Origin: a bacterium HR10
GTDB lineage: Bacteria > Acidobacteriota > Blastocatellia > HR10
Assembly (NCBI GenBank): GCA_002923315.1
Contig: BEHM01000004.1
Location: 31,906-95,905, forward strand
DNA: 64,000 nt
Direction: 5' to 3'
Shown here piece by piece: positions 18,623 to 27,611 of this stretch. Position numbers and translations under genes: made by a program. The notes under the pieces were generated by a model. The model saw nothing but the letters and a program-made list of their open reading frames with translations, did no database searches and was not told the DNA's origin. Numbering within the stretch: position 1 is the stretch's first letter; every line of letters begins with the position of its first letter.

Positions 18623-19903
18623 ATGGGCTTGATGCCGCGTGCGGCGAAAAAAACGCGAGCGCCCTCGACCGCGCGAGGTTTGGCGACGAGGGAGCGCCTT
18701 CTGGCCGCCGCCCAAGAGGTCTTCGCCGAAGGGAGTTATCATGAGGTGTCCGTCTCCGCGATCTGTCGCCGCGCGGGCGTCGCTCTGGGGACCTTCTACC
18801 AATACTTCGCCGATAAGGAGGCGATCTTCTCCGAATTGGTCGCGCGCGCCAGCATGGCCTTGCAGATGGAACTCACCCGTGTCCTGCACACCGAAGGCGA
18901 CCTTCGCGCGCAACTGGATCGCATCCTGACGGCGTTCTTCGCCTTCATCCGCCACCATCGAGCTTCTTACCGGATCTTTCGAGAGGTGGAGTTCATCAAC
19001 AAGCGCATGCACCATCGGTTCTACGATGGGCTCATCGCGCTCTTACGGGAATTCCTGGCCGAGCAACGTCGCCGCGGGCAGATTCGCGCCCTCGATCCCG
19101 AGGTCGCCGCCACCGCCCTTATCGGCGTGGCATACTTCCTGACCCTCCGATGGCTTATCCTTGGTCCGGGCGAGGTCCCCGAATCCGCTCGTCACACAGC
19201 CGTCGAGTTCCTCCTGTCTGGGATTGATACCGGTCGTCCCCTCACCTCCTCGCGACATCCCGGCGGCGCGACCTCCTTCAGCGAAGTCACCCCGTCCCCT
19301 CCCGTGACGCGTGGCGCCCTCTCTCGCCAGAGACTGCTGCAAGCCGCCAAAGCGTGCTTCAGCCGCAAGGGCTTTTACGCGACGTCCATCGCTGAGATCA
19401 CCCGGCGCGCGGGCGTCTCACTCGGAGCCTTCTACCTCTACTTCTCCAGCAAGACCGAGATCCTCGATGAGCTGGTTCGGGATCTCAACACACAACTGCG
19501 CCGGAATGCCCGCGCGGCGATCGCCGGCCTCACCGACCGCCGCGAGATCGAGCGCGAGGGCTTTCGCGCCTTCTTCGACTTCATTCGCCGAAACCGAGAA
19601 GCTTATCGCATCGTCCGCGAAGCCGAATTCGTCTCCCCCTCGGTCGCCCGCTGGTACTTCGAGCGATTGGCCCACGGATATGTCCGCGGACTTCAAGAAG
19701 GGATGCGTCGCGGAGAGATTCGCCCGCTGGATGCGGAGGCCTTGGCGTATTGTCTCATGGGCATCGGTCACTTCGTGGGCCTGCGCTGGGTCGTCTGGTC
19801 CAAGCGCTCCACGCTGCCCAAACGCGCGCTCCATCACGTGATAGACTTGATCCTTCACGGCCTGAAGGCCTCTCCGTCCCGGGAGGAAGGATCCCCATCC
19901 TAG
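18623..19903 (+). CDS. tandem TetR/AcrR-family transcriptional regulator (two complete TetR modules in one polypeptide)
   Basis: Module 1: ATRERLLAAAQEVFAEGSYHEVSVSAICRRAGVALGTFYQYFADKEAIF. Module 2: LSRQRLLQAAKACFSRKGFYATSIAEITRRAGVSLGAFYLYFSSKTEILDELV. Confidence 0.92.
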   Translation: MGLMPRAAKKTRAPSTARGLATRERLLAAAQEVFAEGSYHEVSVSAICRRAGVALGTFYQYFADKEAIFSELVARASMALQMELTRVLHTEGDLRAQLDRILTAFFAFIRHHRASYRIFREVEFINKRMHHRFYDGLIALLREFLAEQRRRGQIRALDPEVAATALIGVAYFLTLRWLILGPGEVPESARHTAVEFLLSGIDTGRPLTSSRHPGGATSFSEVTPSPPVTRGALSRQRLLQAAKACFSRKGFYATSIAEITRRAGVSLGAFYLYFSSKTEILDELVRDLNTQLRRNARAAIAGLTDRREIEREGFRAFFDFIRRNREAYRIVREAEFVSPSVARWYFERLAHGYVRGLQEGMRRGEIRPLDAEALAYCLMGIGHFVGLRWVVWSKRSTLPKRALHHVIDLILHGLKASPSREEGSPS

Positions 19904-19972
19904 GGATGGATGGGTCCCTCGCCGATCTTGGGGACCGGAGCCCGGGCCCTTCAGCGCGACGCTCGTCAGGGG

Positions 19973-20001
19973 TTGCAAAATCGGCAATGTTGTGATATAT
20001 G
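19973..20001 (+). promoter_or_regulatory. candidate promoter TTGCAA-17-TATATG for TonB receptor 1
   Basis: TTGCAA 19973-19978, TATATG 19996-20001; ATG at 20037 preceded by GAGGAGG. Confidence 0.45.
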
Positions 20002-20007
20002 AATCAC
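19992..20007. promoter_or_regulatory. palindromic operator candidate GTGAT-ATATGA-ATCAC
   Basis: Perfect 5 bp inverted repeat with 6 bp spacer, overlapping the -10 of the receptor promoter, directly downstream of the tandem TetR gene. Confidence 0.5.
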
Positions 20008-20036
20008 GCATCATATTCTCGGCGAGGAGGTGCGAT

Positions 20037-23000
20037 ATGCGCGCGAGAGGAAGAGGGCTCATGCTCGCAGGGCTCCTCCTGGCGGGGTCCGTCGCCGGTT
20101 CCCCCTTGCCCCAAACGGCTTCGACGGGGCAGATCATGGGGACCGTTCGAGACCCGTCGGGAGCCGTTCTCCCCGATGCTCTCGTGGTGGTGAAGAACCC
20201 GACGGGTTTGATTCGGGAAGTCCGGACGGACGAGGTCGGGCGCTATGTCGTCCCGCTCCTCCCTCCCGGAGTCTATCGGCTGGAGATCAGCCGCACCGGA
20301 TTCAAGACCTACGTCCTCGAAGACGTCACCGTGCGCCTCACCGAGACGACGGTGGCCGACGCAAGCCTGGAGATCGGCGAACTCGCCGAGACGATCACCG
20401 TGGAGGCGGAGAATCCGCTGCTTCAAGCGGACCGGCCGACGACCGGGCGCGTGATCACCGGACGGGCGCTGACCGAACTGCCGCTGGCCACGCACAATTT
20501 CACGCAACTGTTTGCCCTGACGGCGGGCACCAACGTGGATCTGCCCGATCATTCGGCGAGCGGATTGAATACGCTCGACATCTCGGTCAACGGCCTGAAC
20601 CGCTACAACAACAACTTCCAACTCAACGGCATTGACACCAACGGCATCGGCATCAACAACGCCTTCAGCTATCCCGTCCCGGCTCCGGATGCCCTGCAGG
20701 AGTTCAAAGTCCAAACGAGCCTCTACGATGCCTCCTACGGCCGCAGCGCGGGCGGTCAGATCGTCGTCGTCACGCGATCGGGGACGAACGAATTCCACGG
20801 CAGTTTCTATCATTTCCTGCGGAACGACAAGCTCAACGCCAACGACTTCTTCTTCAACAGCACGGGGACAGCCCGACCGAAGTTCATTCGCAATCAGTTC
20901 GGGTTCACCCTCGGTGGCCCGATCTCCCGGGATCGAACGCATGTCTTCGGGTCGTACCAAGGCTCGCGGGAACGCAATGGCGCTGCTCGCGGGGCTCTCT
21001 CGACGCTGGCCTTGCCGCCTCTGCTGACGGACGATCGCTCCCCGGCGGGGATCGCGCGGGCCTCGGGAGTTCCTGAGACGGCCATCTCGCCGGTAGCCTT
21101 AAGGCTCCTCAACGCGCGTCTGCCCGATGGCTCGTTCGTCATCCCCTCGCCTCAGGTGAACCGTCCGGGCGTGAATTACTCCGTCTCGGTGCCCATTCGC
21201 TTTCGGGAAGACCAGTTCACCGTCAACCTGGATCACCAGCTCCGCGCCAACAACAAGCTGAGCGGCAAGTTCTTCTCCACGCAGAATCCGGAGAAGGTCG
21301 GTCTCAACGTCTTCTTCGGCGCGAACGTGCCCGGATTCGGCTCCTCGCTGCAAAATAACAATCGGCACCTGGCTCTGTCCGATCTTCATATCTTTGGTCC
21401 GAACTTGACCAATGAAGTGCGCGTCGGGCTGCACCGGTTGGCGGCGGACTTTCGTCCGAACGAGCCGATCACGGCGGCATCAGTCGGGATCTCGCGCTTC
21501 AACACCTCGATCTTCCCGGGCATTCCCGCCATCGGCGTGCTCGGCAGCTTTCAAATCGGTCCCGGCCCCTTCGATCAGCTCTTCACCGTGATCAACACCT
21601 TCACCTATGCCGATACCGTCTCATATATTCGCGGTCGTCATCACCTGCGGATGGGCGTGGAAGTCCGTCGCCTTCAGGAAAACGGCGATTTGCCCTCATT
21701 CCATCGCGGGCAAATTCTCTTCCTGGATTTCCCCTCGTTCGTCCGGGGCGACATCTTTCTGACGCTCGTGGCTTCCGGCATCAGCGATTTTCATTACCGC
21801 AACACGGACTTCAATGCCTTCGTCCAAGACGACGTGAAAGTCAGCCCGCGCCTGACGCTCAACCTCGGCCTGCGATACGAGTTCAACGGAGCGGCGTCGG
21901 ACAAGTTCGGCCGGTTGCAGACGTTCGATCCCGCGCAGTATCGCACCGGCCCTCCGCCAAACGGATTCGTGATCGCCGGCAATGCGAAGGGACGATTTCG
22001 AGTCCCCGGCGTCCCGTTGGTGAGCGACACGATTCTGAAGAGCGAGGACCCCCACAACTTTGCGCCTCGTTTCGGTTTCGCGTACCTCCTCTCGGAAGCG
22101 CATCGCATAGTCCTGCGCGGCGGGTACGGCATCTTCTTTGATCGGCTCTCGAATCAGCCTCCCTTCTTCGCCGTCGGGTCCATCCCCTTCGGAGCCTTTG
22201 ACGTCGGCGTCTTCCCGACCGTGTTCCGCGGTGCGACGTTCGCCAATCCCTTCCCCTCTCTCGGTCTGCCGAGCGAATTTCCGAAAGTCCCCATCGTTCC
22301 GGATGCCGCTCAGTTGGCGACCGGAATGGCTCCCATCTCCGGCTTCTTCATGGACCCCAACATGCGCACGCCCTATGCCCAACACTTCGGCCTCAATCTT
22401 CAGCACGAGTTCGCCAAAGATTTTCTTCTGGAGATCGGCTACGTCGGGACGAAGGGAACCAAGCTCATCCAGCAGGTGCGAATCGCGCAGGCGGAACTGG
22501 CCAGCCCGTCGCGTCCGATCAACGGGATCACCGAAAATACGCCGGCCAACGCCGTGCTGCGCTCTCGATTCCTGGGATTCTCTCCTGATGGACTGAAACA
22601 GTTTCAAACGTCGGGCAATTCCACTTATCACTCGCTCCAGCTCACGGTGACCAAGCGCCTCGGTCGCGGACTCCAATTTCTGGCGGCCTATACGTTGAGC
22701 AAGTGGTTGGACGATCGCACCACGATCACGGGCTTGCAGGGCGATGCGACGGCCTTCGCCCCCGGCGATCAATTCCATCTCTCGCTCAACAAAGGCCGGT
22801 CGGACCTCGATCGGCGCCATCGCCTGGTCATCAGCGGGACATACGATTTCCCAACGATCACAAACCGTGGAGCGCTCGGCCGTCTCCTCTCCGGCTGGGA
22901 GCTCGCCTGGATCGCCACATTCCAATCGGGCCGTCCCTTCAGCATCTTGGACTCCAGCGGGGCGTCGCTCTTCGGCGTGACCACCTCGCGTGCGAGCTTC

Positions 23001-23351
23001 GCTCCCGGAGCGACGCTCAAGACGGCTCTCCGACAAGGGCCTGTGCACCGCCGGTTGAATCAGTTCTTCAATCCGGCGGCGTTCGTCCCGGCGGGTCCGG
23101 GCTTTGGAAATGCCGGGCGGAATATCCTCACCGGGCCGGATCAGCGAAACGTGGACCTGTCGGTGCTCAAGCGAATCCCCATTCGTGAGGGACAACATCT
23201 GGAATTTCGCGCCGAATTCTTCAACGCTTTCAACGTCGTCAACTTCGCCAACCCGGGAAGCGACATCGCTACGCCGGCGACCTTCGGGGTGATCACCCAG
23301 ACGAGCACCAGTCCGCGTCTGGTTCAGTTCGCCCTGCGGTACAGCTTTTGA
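20037..23351 (+). CDS. TonB-dependent receptor with N-terminal carboxypeptidase-regulatory-like domain (Oar-like)
   Basis: signal peptide; TASTGQIMGTVRDPSGAVLPDALVVVKNPTG, PLLPPGVYRLEISRTGFK, plug/barrel SLYDASYGRSAGGQIVVVTRSGTNEFHGSFYHFLRNDKLNANDFF, C-terminal LVQFALRYSF. Confidence 0.93.
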   Translation: MRARGRGLMLAGLLLAGSVAGSPLPQTASTGQIMGTVRDPSGAVLPDALVVVKNPTGLIREVRTDEVGRYVVPLLPPGVYRLEISRTGFKTYVLEDVTVRLTETTVADASLEIGELAETITVEAENPLLQADRPTTGRVITGRALTELPLATHNFTQLFALTAGTNVDLPDHSASGLNTLDISVNGLNRYNNNFQLNGIDTNGIGINNAFSYPVPAPDALQEFKVQTSLYDASYGRSAGGQIVVVTRSGTNEFHGSFYHFLRNDKLNANDFFFNSTGTARPKFIRNQFGFTLGGPISRDRTHVFGSYQGSRERNGAARGALSTLALPPLLTDDRSPAGIARASGVPETAISPVALRLLNARLPDGSFVIPSPQVNRPGVNYSVSVPIRFREDQFTVNLDHQLRANNKLSGKFFSTQNPEKVGLNVFFGANVPGFGSSLQNNNRHLALSDLHIFGPNLTNEVRVGLHRLAADFRPNEPITAASVGISRFNTSIFPGIPAIGVLGSFQIGPGPFDQLFTVINTFTYADTVSYIRGRHHLRMGVEVRRLQENGDLPSFHRGQILFLDFPSFVRGDIFLTLVASGISDFHYRNTDFNAFVQDDVKVSPRLTLNLGLRYEFNGAASDKFGRLQTFDPAQYRTGPPPNGFVIAGNAKGRFRVPGVPLVSDTILKSEDPHNFAPRFGFAYLLSEAHRIVLRGGYGIFFDRLSNQPPFFAVGSIPFGAFDVGVFPTVFRGATFANPFPSLGLPSEFPKVPIVPDAAQLATGMAPISGFFMDPNMRTPYAQHFGLNLQHEFAKDFLLEIGYVGTKGTKLIQQVRIAQAELASPSRPINGITENTPANAVLRSRFLGFSPDGLKQFQTSGNSTYHSLQLTVTKRLGRGLQFLAAYTLSKWLDDRTTITGLQGDATAFAPGDQFHLSLNKGRSDLDRRHRLVISGTYDFPTITNRGALGRLLSGWELAWIATFQSGRPFSILDSSGASLFGVTTSRASFAPGATLKTALRQGPVHRRLNQFFNPAAFVPAGPGFGNAGRNILTGPDQRNVDLSVLKRIPIREGQHLEFRAEFFNAFNVVNFANPGSDIATPATFGVITQTSTSPRLVQFALRYSF

Positions 23352-23363
23352 GGAGGGTCGTTC

Positions 23364-24161
23364 ATGCCGTTCGTCTCCGTACGCGATCGTCGCTTCCATT
23401 ATCGAGAGCATGGCGTGGGTGATGAGCTGATCCTCTTCATCCACGGGAATCTGGCGTCGGGGCGATGGTGGGAGCCGGTGATCTCCCGCCTGCCCACGGA
23501 GCGCTATCGAATGGTGGCGCCAGACCTGCGCGGTTGTGGACAAAGCGACAAACCGGAGACGGGATACACTGTGCCGGAAATGGCTGAAGACGTTCGGGCC
23601 TTTGTGGCGACAATAGGGCTGTGCTCGTTCCATCTGGTCGGACACTCGATGGGCGGCGCGATTGCGCTTCTCTACGCGCTCGATCATCCGACGACGGTCC
23701 GCAGCCTGACGCTGATCGCGCCGGTCCCCCCCGAGGGCCTCACCTTGCCGGAAGACCTCTATCCGCTCATGCAGCAGATGCGGGTGGATCGCGCGCGATT
23801 GTGCGAGGGCTTCATGGAATTCCTGCCCGCGATGGCACACGAGAATCTGCTCGAAGCGCTCGTGGATGATGCCCTCGCCTGTCACCCCGCATGTTTCGAC
23901 GAACTTCCCCGGAGTTTCGAAATGCTGCGGTTCGCCGACCGCCTGGAGGAACTTCGCGCGCCAACGCTCATCGTCTGGGGCGAAGAGGATCGGCTCATCT
24001 CTCGCCCGGCAATGGAGCGATTACACGAAGCCATTCCGGGCAGTCGGTTAGAAATCCTGCCGGGCGTCGGTCATGGACCGCAGGTGGAAGCGCCCGATCA
24101 ACTGTCTCGCCTACTCGCCCAATTTTTCCGCGAAATTTCTCCAAGGAGGAGGAAGCCATGA
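23364..24161 (+). CDS. alpha/beta fold hydrolase
   Basis: FIHGNLASGRWW, DLRGCGQSDKP, GHSMGG, WGEEDRLIS, GVGHGPQVEAPDQL. Confidence 0.92.
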   Translation: MPFVSVRDRRFHYREHGVGDELILFIHGNLASGRWWEPVISRLPTERYRMVAPDLRGCGQSDKPETGYTVPEMAEDVRAFVATIGLCSFHLVGHSMGGAIALLYALDHPTTVRSLTLIAPVPPEGLTLPEDLYPLMQQMRVDRARLCEGFMEFLPAMAHENLLEALVDDALACHPACFDELPRSFEMLRFADRLEELRAPTLIVWGEEDRLISRPAMERLHEAIPGSRLEILPGVGHGPQVEAPDQLSRLLAQFFREISPRRRKP

Positions 24162-27100
24162 TGTGTCTTAGACGATCCCTTGTCGTTTTCATCTTAGTAA
24201 GCGTCCTAGGGATAATCACCCCTCGGGGGTATTCCCAAACGGCTTCGACGGGTCAGATCGCCGGGACGGTGCGGGATCAGACGGGCGCTGTGATCCCGGA
24301 TGTGACCGTCGTGGTGACGGAAGCATTGATGGGTATCCGGCGAGAGACGAAGACCGATGCTTCGGGCGGTTACGCCGTGCCGCTTCTGCCGCCGGGCGTC
24401 TACACGGTGGAATTCAGCCGCGAGGGGTTTCGTCGGCTCGTCCGGGAAAACGTCGCCGTACGCATCACGTTGACGACGACGGTGGATGTAACGCTGGAGG
24501 TCGCACCGCTCGGTGCGGAGACCGTCACCGTGACGGAAGAAGCGCCTCTGCTGCAAACCGATCGGCCGACGACCGGACGGGTCATCGAAGAACGCGCGGT
24601 CCGGCAACTGCCGCTGGCGACGCGCAATTTCCAACAGCTCCTGGCGCTCTCGCCGGGCACGCTCGCCTCGGTCGTGCGCAATACGGATGTCGGCCGCGGC
24701 GATGCCATCATTCAGGTCAACGGCCAGCGCCAAACGCAGAACAACTTGCAGATCAACGGCGTGGATGCCAATTCCATCGCCCTGCACTCGACCTTCAATC
24801 TGCCGGTCCCGGCCACCGAAGCCATCCAAGAGTTCATCGTCCAGACGAGCCTCTACGATGCCTCACAAGGGCGCAACAGCGGCGGTGTCATCGCCGCCGT
24901 CACCAAATCCGGGACGAATGAATTTCACGGCAACGTCTACGAGTTCCTCCGCAACCGCGTGCTCAACGCCAACGATTTCTTCCTGAATGCCTCCGGCCAG
25001 AAACGGCCGATTCTCACGCGCAATCAATTCGGCTTCACGCTAGGCGGGCCTGTCCTCAGGGACAAGACGTTCTTCTTCGTCTCCTACCAAGGCACGCGCG
25101 AGCGCAACGGCGCTTCGCTCATCAACAGCGTGACGAGCCTGATCCTACCTTCAGCCCTGACCGATAATCGCAGCGCCGAGGCGCTGGCGGCGGTCGGCAA
25201 CACGCTCCTGCCCGCGGGCGCACCGCCGCTCCGCCCCTCTGACATTCATCCGGTCGCGCTCGCTCTGCTCAACGCGCGCTTTCCCGATGGGCGTCTGGTC
25301 ATTCCGAGTCCGCCGCGCAGCCCGGGTCTCTTCACCACGCTCACGCAATCGGGCATCTCGCGCTTCCGCGAGGACCAGTTCAACCTCAACCTCGACCATC
25401 GTTTCACCCCTAACCACACGCTCTCGGGCAAGTTCTTCTTCAACAACGACACGACCGATGCGGCCATCACCTCGTTCGTGATTCGTCCGGCCAATGCCGT
25501 GCTCGGCTGGGGCGGACCGCTCCAGCGCAATAACCGGGTCTTCTCGCTGCGCGACACGCTCGTCCTCACGCCGACGCTTCTCAACGAGGCGCGCTTCGGC
25601 TACGCGCGCATCTTCCTCGAAGCGGTCCCTCGCGAGCCCTTCACAGCGGCTCAGTTCGGCATCGAGAGCCCGCTTCGGACGCTCTTCCCCGGCCTGCCGC
25701 AGATCAACGTCTTCGGCTTGTTCACCCTCGGCCCGGAAGGGCTCTTTGATGCCGAGGTCGTCCAGGAGCATTTCACCTATGGGAATACGCTCACCTGGAC
25801 GAGAGGACGACACACGCTTCGCGCGGGGTTCGAGGGGCGACACTATCCGTTCCTGCTCCGATTCCGACTGTGGAACCGCGGGTTCATCCAGTTCCTCAGC
25901 TTCACGGACTTTCTTCAGGGGGACATGTTCATCTCCTTCATCGGCTCGGGCGATCCCGAGCGCGAGCCGCGCATCCGCGACCTGGCGGCCTTCGTGCAGG
26001 AAGACTTCAAGGTCACGGATCGGTTGACGCTCAATCTCGGCCTTCGATATGAGCTGCTCGGCTACATGAGCGAAGTGCGCGGGCGGTTGGTCGGCTTCTT
26101 CCCCGATCAATACCGACCGGGGCCTCCGCCGAACGGCTTTGTGCTCGCCGGGAACGCCACGGCCTCGCTCCCTGACGTGCCGCTGGTCGAGAAGACCCTC
26201 ATTCCTCAGGATGAGAACAACTGGGCGCCGCGCTTCGGTATGGCCTGGCGGCTTCGTGATCGCCTCGTCCTGCGCGGCGGCTATGGCGTCTACTTCATCC
26301 GCACGTCGGGGCAAATCGGCGGGGGGATTCAACTCTTCAACTATCCGTTCTTCGTCCTGCCGGTCGGAGCCGGATCGCGCCTCCTGCAATCGCTCGGATT
26401 CCCGCTGCCGGTGGCGCGCACGCTTGGCTTGCCCTTCAACCGCCCCTTCATTCAGGTACCGCCGCCGTCGGCCTTCCCCGTCGTTCCGACGATCCCGTCA
26501 CCGTTGCGGGATCAATTCGGCAATCCCATTCCCATCTCGGGCGTCTATCTGGATCGGGGATTCCGCACCCCCTACACTCATCAGTTCGGGCTGAACCTGC
26601 AATGGGAGACGGCCCGCTCGCTGCTTCTCGAAATCGGATACACGGGGACGCGAGGGATCAAGCTCACTCAGCTCTTCAATCTCAATCAGCCAGTCTTCGA
26701 CCGAGCGACGGGGCGGTTCGTTACCCCCCTGCCGGCGTTCTCCAACAATGGGAACATCGCCGCGGGCTTGCACCTGATTCAGACGACAGGGCAATCCTAC
26801 TATCACTCGCTGCAGCTCTCAGCCACGAAGCGCCTGAGTCGCGGATTGTCCTTCCTGGCATCGTACACGCTCAGCAAATCCATAGATACGAACTCCGGCC
26901 CGCTGGCTGGCGATCTGGCCGCCAATCCCGGCGATCAGCAGAACCATCGCCTGAATCGCGGACTCTCGGATTGGGATCGGACGCACCGGTTCGTCTACAG
27001 CTTCGTGTACGACCTGCCGAAATTCTACGGCGGGGATTCGGGCGTTGGGAGACGGCTGCTCAACGACTGGCAGATCGCGGGCGTCGCTGTCTTTCAATCC

Positions 27101-27532
27101 GGGACGCCCTTCACCGTCTTCGCCACCGGAGGAGGTGGCGGCATGAACCTGACGCGCGCCAACTTCGCGCCGGGATTCCGCGGATCGGCCGAACTGAGCG
27201 GTTCGGTCACGGCTCGCCTCACGCGCTTCTTCAACACAGCCGCGTTCGTCCCTCCGCTTGGCGCGACCTTCGATCCGAATGCTCCTTTCGGCAACACGGG
27301 GAGGAATATCTTGCGCGGACCGGATCAGCGCAATGTGGATTTCTCGATCATCAAGTTCATTCCCATCACTGAGAGAACGCGCATGGAGTTCCGCGCTGAG
27401 TTCTTCAATTTGACGAACACGCCGAGCTTCGCCAATCCCGATTCGAACGTGCTCTCCTCGGCGTTCGGCCGGATCTCGAGCACGAGCACGGGCCCGCGCG
27501 TGATCCAGTTCGCGCTGAAGCTCAATTGGTGA
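24158..27532 (+). CDS. TonB-dependent receptor with carboxypeptidase-regulatory-like domain (Oar-like), paralogue of 20037-23351
   Basis: signal peptide; TASTGQIAGTVRDQTGAVIPDVTVVV, LLPPGVYTVEFSREGF, SLYDASQGRNSGGVIAAVTKSGTNEFHGNVYEFLRNRVLNANDFF; SD AAGGAGGAGG; ATGA overlap with the hydrolase. Confidence 0.93.
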   Translation: MMCLRRSLVVFILVSVLGIITPRGYSQTASTGQIAGTVRDQTGAVIPDVTVVVTEALMGIRRETKTDASGGYAVPLLPPGVYTVEFSREGFRRLVRENVAVRITLTTTVDVTLEVAPLGAETVTVTEEAPLLQTDRPTTGRVIEERAVRQLPLATRNFQQLLALSPGTLASVVRNTDVGRGDAIIQVNGQRQTQNNLQINGVDANSIALHSTFNLPVPATEAIQEFIVQTSLYDASQGRNSGGVIAAVTKSGTNEFHGNVYEFLRNRVLNANDFFLNASGQKRPILTRNQFGFTLGGPVLRDKTFFFVSYQGTRERNGASLINSVTSLILPSALTDNRSAEALAAVGNTLLPAGAPPLRPSDIHPVALALLNARFPDGRLVIPSPPRSPGLFTTLTQSGISRFREDQFNLNLDHRFTPNHTLSGKFFFNNDTTDAAITSFVIRPANAVLGWGGPLQRNNRVFSLRDTLVLTPTLLNEARFGYARIFLEAVPREPFTAAQFGIESPLRTLFPGLPQINVFGLFTLGPEGLFDAEVVQEHFTYGNTLTWTRGRHTLRAGFEGRHYPFLLRFRLWNRGFIQFLSFTDFLQGDMFISFIGSGDPEREPRIRDLAAFVQEDFKVTDRLTLNLGLRYELLGYMSEVRGRLVGFFPDQYRPGPPPNGFVLAGNATASLPDVPLVEKTLIPQDENNWAPRFGMAWRLRDRLVLRGGYGVYFIRTSGQIGGGIQLFNYPFFVLPVGAGSRLLQSLGFPLPVARTLGLPFNRPFIQVPPPSAFPVVPTIPSPLRDQFGNPIPISGVYLDRGFRTPYTHQFGLNLQWETARSLLLEIGYTGTRGIKLTQLFNLNQPVFDRATGRFVTPLPAFSNNGNIAAGLHLIQTTGQSYYHSLQLSATKRLSRGLSFLASYTLSKSIDTNSGPLAGDLAANPGDQQNHRLNRGLSDWDRTHRFVYSFVYDLPKFYGGDSGVGRRLLNDWQIAGVAVFQSGTPFTVFATGGGGGMNLTRANFAPGFRGSAELSGSVTARLTRFFNTAAFVPPLGATFDPNAPFGNTGRNILRGPDQRNVDFSIIKFIPITERTRMEFRAEFFNLTNTPSFANPDSNVLSSAFGRISSTSTGPRVIQFALKLNW

Positions 27533-27611
27533 TGGAGTGTGGACTTGTGGCGTGCTCTCCGCATGGGGTAAAAATGGGGGGAGTGAACCAGACCATGTCG
27601 GAGGTGTGACT

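Noticed and set aside
21696-23885. 729 aa minus-strand ORF
   Set aside because: Antisense to TonB receptor 1 and the adjacent hydrolase
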